Below are positions 32,680 to 36,967 of a DNA stretch of 36,967 bases, piece by piece (position 1 is the stretch's first letter; each line of letters begins with the position of its first letter). The notes under the pieces are model-generated. The model had not been told where the DNA came from. It made no database searches and saw nothing but the letters and a program-made list of their open reading frames with translations. The translations under genes were made by a program, and so were the position numbers. Source of the DNA: Nitrospirota bacterium (GTDB taxonomy: Bacteria > Nitrospirota > Thermodesulfovibrionia > UBA6902); the NCBI GenBank assembly GCA_016208905.1, contig JACQXG010000053.1, positions 1-36,967 on the forward strand. The letters are read 5' to 3'.

Positions 32680-35181
32680 TTACCAGGTTATTTCAGGGAT
32701 AAACAGGCCTTTAGTTTTTTCAACCCTTTCCTCCGGGTCATGATAATATTTAAATCTGAATAAGGCATCAAGCCCGTGACAGTCTACACACAGCAAGTCA
32801 TAAGTCTGATGCCTGAGGAAGCTGTTGTTTGAGGTCCCCTCGATATTGGTCCCTTTCCCTTTTACATTAAACCTTGGATCCCATTGATGTACGGCATGAC
32901 ATGAAGGGCATGATATGTTTCCGACGGATGTACTGCTGCCTGTGCCCTTGTCAAAAATCGGGAAATAATTAGGTGTGCCTTTAACATTTCGCCCGGCATT
33001 TGTAATAAGCATATTATCGGGATGGGTATCTATTTGAGGTATTTTTGATTTTCCAGCGCCGTGTTCCGAGTGGCAGGAATTACACATCATATCCATAATA
33101 CTTGATCCATCCGCAAAGCCCTGCGACCAGAGTTTAATTTTGTTCTTACCGTTATGAACCAGATGACAGACCCCGCAGGTCCCCGATTCAGCAGGGGCCT
33201 GCCCAATGATATTTTTTTCTGCCGGAGCTGTGATAAGCAGGTCATGGTCGGTTTTTTCTACAAACGCCTGGTCACGGTGGCAGTTTTCGCACAGCTTAGG
33301 TGATGGGGAGTTCTCCAGTCTTAAGAAACTGTTTTGGGAATTTCCTTCTACCTTGAAGTGTTCTTCTTTAATAATATTTATGGGGTCCCATCGGTGAGGG
33401 TCATGACACGTTTGGCAGGCCATGAAACCTTCCTTTGATACTTTCCCATTTTTATCAAAAAGAGGCAGCGTGGTAGAGAGATGTTTTTCAGAAGGCGAAA
33501 TGTTGACAGGATGTGAATGTTCTTTAATTACTTTTTTGTTTGCCATCCCTTTATCATTATGACAGCTAATGCACAGGTCCATTACACTGAGACCGCTTTT
33601 GGTGGTTATTTTTCTTGCCCACAGATAACTTTCCTGTCCCCCATGGATTATATGACATACCCCGCAGAGACCTGACTCGGTGATGGTTTGGTCCAAATAA
33701 TTCTTTTCTTCAGGGGCGACCTTCTGAATATCGTGTTTAGAGTTTGCGATTGAAAATTTCGTGTTATGGCATTCATTACAGAGCACAGGTGATGGTCTTC
33801 TAAGAAAGGATGTTGTATAGTCGCCCTTGACATCCTGTCTTGTTTCTCCTTCTGTTGAGTCCGCGCGCCATCTGTGGGGGTCATGGCAGGTGGCGCAGGT
33901 AACTGTTCCGTTTATATCCATGGCCCCGTATTTATTAAAAAGCGGCAACTGCAAATCTTCTTTTTTTACCCCTATGGTAGTCAGCAGCACATCAGGGTCA
34001 TCTATTTCAAAGGGATTGACATCAACGGGATGCTTATAGTCCGCCGGAATGACTTTCTCGCCGATATTCCCCTTGCTGTGACAGCTAAGACAAAGCTGTG
34101 TGGTGAAGTCTGATCCGTCTCCTGCTTTTCTGGCCTCTTTATGGGGCAGATGGCACGGCGAACATATGCCGGCTTCCTTGACCGTCTTCCCTTCAAGGTT
34201 CTTTTCCTCAGGCGCGGAATGCGTCAGGTTATGTTTTGTGCCCGCAAGATATTGCTTGTCCGTATGACAGGTAAGGCATAAACTGGATTTTTCGTCTTTC
34301 TTGATTAACAGCAGATTCGATTCTATATTGTTATTATGTATTTTATGACATGTTTGACAGATTATTTCTCCGTTGGGACCTAATTCAGCGCCCTTCTTTA
34401 TCAGGTCAGAGGGTATTTTCACTTTCCCGGGGATGGCATTTATGACATGAAAATGGTTTCTTTTCCCCTCAGGGGTAAAAATATTTTTGTCAGCATGGCA
34501 TTCAAGGCAAAGCCGCGAGTTTCTGGCGCTCTCTATCAAAAAGCTTTCATTCGGCGAGCCATGGACTGTATGACAGGTTTCGCAGATTATATTATTTTTC
34601 CCTTCACCAACAACAGCGCCATTGTCCACAAGCTGCTGGGGAATTTTCATTTCAGAGGGGCCTACGGGATGGTTGCCGAATTTCGGCCCTCCGTCTTTGT
34701 CCACATGACACATCCTGCACATGCCCGAGTCTTTATTGGACGCCCTGATGAAGATAGTCTTTTCAATACCCATCTCGCTGGCAACGCCATGGGCCGTGTG
34801 GCATGTAGAGCATTGCATGTTTCCGTCTTTGTCCAGAGGGAATATTTTGGGTATGTTCATATGCGCTGGAGGGGGCTTATTTATCTTATGCCTGAGATCG
34901 TTATACACTCTGGCCCTTGAATCAACAACGCTTCCGTCATGGCAGGAAAAACATATTTCAGGTTTGGCGGCGACCCTCTCTGTCTGATATTCAACCAGAT
35001 CAGACCCTCTTCCGTCGATATAAAACGTATCTATCCAGTTGTAATGGCATATGGCGCATTCTTTTGCAGAGTCAGGATTCCTCGGCGCCTGGACCTGTTC
35101 AGCATGGGAGACGCCCGGCTGGAGTAGCAGGGAAATGATAATCAGACTGAAAATTGACAATATGCAATTGGCAATTTTCAT
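32680..35181 (-). CDS. Secreted 20-haem c-type cytochrome with internal tetrahaem repeats
   Basis: This 833-residue protein has a signal peptide (1-27, cleavage after VSHA) and exactly 20 CxxCH motifs by my count, with first Cys at 42, 77, 124, 155, 200, 225, 275, 302, 340, 364, 429, 468, 506, 537, 589, 631, 669, 700, 758 and 798. Many pairs show the doubled-CxxCH pattern (CETCHTVHGSP then CLECHADK). Residues 302-467, 468-630 and 631-797 are three repeats with four haems each, sharing APEEKN, CGVCH-x-xH, HP and CxTCHDPHRWDP features. A periplasmic or extracellular electron wire is expected; donor and acceptor are unknown. ATG 35181 overlaps the NHL stop (ATGA), so the genes are coupled. Confidence 0.93.
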   Translation of the reverse strand: MKIANCILSIFSLIIISLLLQPGVSHAEQVQAPRNPDSAKECAICHYNWIDTFYIDGRGSDLVEYQTERVAAKPEICFSCHDGSVVDSRARVYNDLRHKINKPPPAHMNIPKIFPLDKDGNMQCSTCHTAHGVASEMGIEKTIFIRASNKDSGMCRMCHVDKDGGPKFGNHPVGPSEMKIPQQLVDNGAVVGEGKNNIICETCHTVHGSPNESFLIESARNSRLCLECHADKNIFTPEGKRNHFHVINAIPGKVKIPSDLIKKGAELGPNGEIICQTCHKIHNNNIESNLLLIKKDEKSSLCLTCHTDKQYLAGTKHNLTHSAPEEKNLEGKTVKEAGICSPCHLPHKEARKAGDGSDFTTQLCLSCHSKGNIGEKVIPADYKHPVDVNPFEIDDPDVLLTTIGVKKEDLQLPLFNKYGAMDINGTVTCATCHDPHRWRADSTEGETRQDVKGDYTTSFLRRPSPVLCNECHNTKFSIANSKHDIQKVAPEEKNYLDQTITESGLCGVCHIIHGGQESYLWARKITTKSGLSVMDLCISCHNDKGMANKKVIKEHSHPVNISPSEKHLSTTLPLFDKNGKVSKEGFMACQTCHDPHRWDPINIIKEEHFKVEGNSQNSFLRLENSPSPKLCENCHRDQAFVEKTDHDLLITAPAEKNIIGQAPAESGTCGVCHLVHNGKNKIKLWSQGFADGSSIMDMMCNSCHSEHGAGKSKIPQIDTHPDNMLITNAGRNVKGTPNYFPIFDKGTGSSTSVGNISCPSCHAVHQWDPRFNVKGKGTNIEGTSNNSFLRHQTYDLLCVDCHGLDALFRFKYYHDPEERVEKTKGLFIPEITW
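32791..34278 (-). repeat. Three in-gene tetrahaem repeat units
   Basis: The units span 33781-34278, 33292-33780 and 32791-33291 (166, 163 and 167 codons). Each has a CxxCH at the start, a second after a conserved APxEKN segment, a third about 24-32 residues later, then an HP motif and a fourth CxxCH before a W/RW segment ending in SFLR. Confidence 0.8.
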
Positions 35182-36119
35182 TCAGTATCTCCTGCGATCT
35201 TATATACGCTTATTTTATCGGCAAACATTTCTACTACGAATAGCAGGTTGTTATCAATAAACAGGCCGGCAGGAGTAACAAATTTCTTAACAGAGTTTTT
35301 TTCAGGGTCACCAATAGCAGAATAGAATTCACCATTATTCTTGAATACCTGGATTACCCCCATATAACTATCACTTACATAGACTCTGTTATTCTTATCT
35401 ACTGCGACACCCTTGGGCCTGAAAAATTGACCTTTTTCAACACCCCATCCTCCGATGACTGTAACAAATTGTCCATCGGGATTGAAAACCTGCACCCTTG
35501 TGTTAACAACATCCGTTATGTAGATATATTTATGATTGTCAAAGGCCAGCTGGAAGGGGTATCTGAATTCGCGTTCTTCTATGCCCGGTGCGCCCAAAGT
35601 TTGCAATAACTGCATATTTGACAAGTCATATACGAGAATATAATGGTTATCGTTGTCGGCAACATAGAGCCTGTTTAATGACTCATTGGCTGCAACATCT
35701 GTCGGGTCTGCCGGCTTGATCTTTGAATGGAGTTTGATCTGGTTCAGATAGTTGCCTGTCGGGCCGAATATCTGTATCCTGTGGTTTCCGGAGTCAGCAA
35801 CATATACTTTCCCTGAGCTGCTGACATCAATACCTAATGGAAATTTAAATTGGCCGTTAAGGGGGCCTTTGCTTCCAAAGGAATAAACGAATTTGCCTGA
35901 CTGATTAAAGACCTTGATTACGTTGTTGACTCCGTCTACAACATATATATGGCCGTCTTTGGAGACTGAGACGTCACTTGGCTGGCTGAAGTCATGAGTA
36001 ATATCGAAAAGGTGTTTGACATATGTGAGCCTTATTCCAAAGGCAGGATCAGTTACAATTGCTGATAATATCAGAAAAATAAATGAGAAAATCCCTGCAA
36101 GAATTACCCTGGGAACCAT
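35178..36119 (-). CDS. NHL-repeat six-bladed beta-propeller protein, exported or membrane-anchored
   Basis: From ATG 36119 the protein has 313 residues; a TTG ten codons upstream (36149) is in frame but overlaps the GAGGAG element. An N-terminal hydrophobic stretch (VILAGIFSFIFLILSAIV) is a signal or anchor. About six NHL units follow, seen as repeated FSQPSDVSVSKDGHIYVVD, FKFPLGIDVSSSGKVYVADS, PTDVAANESLNRLYVAD, FRYPFQLAFD, FFRPKGVAVDKNNRVYVSDS and FVTPAGLFIDNNLLFVVE blocks. NHL propellers bind proteins or other ligands. Pairing with a multihaem cytochrome suggests a scaffold in an electron-transfer complex; the exact role is inferred. Confidence 0.85.
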   Translation of the reverse strand: MVPRVILAGIFSFIFLILSAIVTDPAFGIRLTYVKHLFDITHDFSQPSDVSVSKDGHIYVVDGVNNVIKVFNQSGKFVYSFGSKGPLNGQFKFPLGIDVSSSGKVYVADSGNHRIQIFGPTGNYLNQIKLHSKIKPADPTDVAANESLNRLYVADNDNHYILVYDLSNMQLLQTLGAPGIEEREFRYPFQLAFDNHKYIYITDVVNTRVQVFNPDGQFVTVIGGWGVEKGQFFRPKGVAVDKNNRVYVSDSYMGVIQVFKNNGEFYSAIGDPEKNSVKKFVTPAGLFIDNNLLFVVEMFADKISVYKIAGDTE

Positions 36120-36520
36120 CGGTAAATTATATATTATGATTCTCCTCAATGTATAGAGTTTTCCTTAATTTATTTAACCTGAAAAATGCATTTCAAATAA
36201 TGGCGATGCACATCCCGGCATCCGTGCCAGACGCTTATTGCATTATTCGGGGTAACAATTTATTTAAGAATACAAAGATTAAATATATTTTACAATAATC
36301 CCTGACATAAAAATGAGCAGTTAATTGACTGCCCCGGCTTTCATAGTATGCGGGGATGACAAGTTTAAATGTGAATATCAATTGCGTATCCGGACGCACA
36401 GAACCGTACAAGGACACATATATTTTTTGCAAGATTGAAATATACTGCTTTTCTCGGCGGAAAAAAACTTATAAATGAACAAGAAACAGTTGCAGGTTCT
36501 TAATTAATCTGCCGGAACAT
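36120..36520. other. Intergenic region between the NHL and partial cytochrome genes
   Basis: About 400 bp without a recognisable gene. Near the NHL start on - are a perfect TATAAT (36126-36131) six bases before ATG 36119 and GAGGAG (36142-36147). A short hairpin GCAGT/ACTGC lies around 36318-36333. A 9-bp hairpin (36511-36519 with 36525-36533) spans the stop of the upstream cytochrome gene and may terminate it. I see nothing else of note. Confidence 0.5.
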
Positions 36521-36967
36521 TTATTGTTTCGGCGCTATCTCGCCGGGCTGCAGCATCTTCGGCATATAGAATTTTGTATAATTCTTTATCATGCCGACAA
36601 CCTCCGTGCTTGTGATAGAATCTATCCTTTCCCTTGGATATCCTATGTCATCAAGAGGCAGCAGGGGTCTTTCTTTCTGATGGCAGTCTTCACATATATA
36701 AGGCTGTTTGCTGACTATTTTATGTATAAGTTTCTTGGCCTTTGATTTCTGTGCTTCGGATAGAGTTTTTTCGTTTTGCTTGTATTCAAGGGCGAAGTTG
36801 ATTTTATCTTCGGAATCCACCCGTTGAATTGCGCCGCTCGTTTTCTCAAAAGGTATAATTTTGGCCTTGAATGAACCGGGACTGCCCTTCATAACAGGAC
36901 TGGCAACAATCTCGCCTGTTGAACGGTCATACCACTTGAAGACGCCTGTCTTCTGAGATCCATCCAA
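36521..36967 (-). CDS. C-terminal part of a c-type cytochrome (truncated by window edge)
   Basis: At least 148 codons run from the right window edge to a TAA stop at 36521-36523. The fragment contains a single CxxCH (CEDCH, in QPYICEDCHQKERPLLPLDD), preceded by a segment GVFKWYDRSTGEIVASPVM and a charged helix, and followed by a tail ending in KMLQPGEIAPKQ. The upstream part, which may carry more haems, is outside the window, so the haem count and the start are unknown; the first codon visible (TTG) need not be the start. Same strand and proximity suggest that it works with the NHL and 20-haem proteins in an electron-transfer cluster. Confidence 0.7.
   Translation of the reverse strand: MDGSQKTGVFKWYDRSTGEIVASPVMKGSPGSFKAKIIPFEKTSGAIQRVDSEDKINFALEYKQNEKTLSEAQKSKAKKLIHKIVSKQPYICEDCHQKERPLLPLDDIGYPRERIDSITSTEVVGMIKNYTKFYMPKMLQPGEIAPKQ

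Overview
The window looks like a chromosomal segment of a Gram-negative, anaerobic or microaerophilic bacterium of moderate GC content. A 20-haem c-type cytochrome, a nitric oxide reductase, small [4Fe-4S] ferredoxins, many PAS/GAF kinases, a sigma-54 activator and an HD-GYP protein suggest Nitrospirota or a Desulfobacterota-like lineage. That placement is inference from gene content only; no rRNA or tRNA gene is visible.

Left part (1-11.2 kb, mostly +): the tail of mutL is followed by a complete type I restriction-modification locus (hsdM, ORF6N protein, hsdS, a DUF3800 protein with a partner gene, hsdR). Then come miaA, hfq, a NUDIX hydrolase, a convergent hotdog thioesterase and a TIGR02757-family protein. 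Because mutL-miaA-hfq is a common conserved gene order, the restriction locus looks like an island inserted between mutL and miaA.

Signalling part (11.3-23.2 kb): on + lie an NtrC-type sigma-54 activator, a PAS/GAF histidine kinase, a single-domain receiver preceded by a good sigma-54 promoter, a hybrid kinase and a small two-CW-like Cys protein. On - lie a large membrane kinase with a NarX/PilJ-like sensor, a CheY-like receiver and a receiver-HD-GYP phosphodiesterase. The large kinase carries a 75-bp repeat inserted in frame into its ATPase domain.

Nitrogen-oxide and iron part (23.5-32.7 kb, +): a CBS protein with an HPP membrane protein, norC (unusually dihaem) with norB, a NapH/NosR-like polyferredoxin, a ferredoxin, a cupin, two more ferredoxins, a Fur regulator, feoB and a VanZ-like protein. 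Near-identical FNR/DNR-type palindromes sit where a class II activator site would lie (centred at -41.5 from the predicted start) before the CBS-HPP and norCB operons. A variant lies at the same spacing before the polyferredoxin operon. The three units therefore look like one NO/anaerobiosis regulon.

Right part (32.7 kb to end, -): a 20-haem secreted cytochrome, an overlapping NHL beta-propeller gene, and the 3' end of another c-type cytochrome. This resembles a periplasmic or extracellular electron-transfer cluster.
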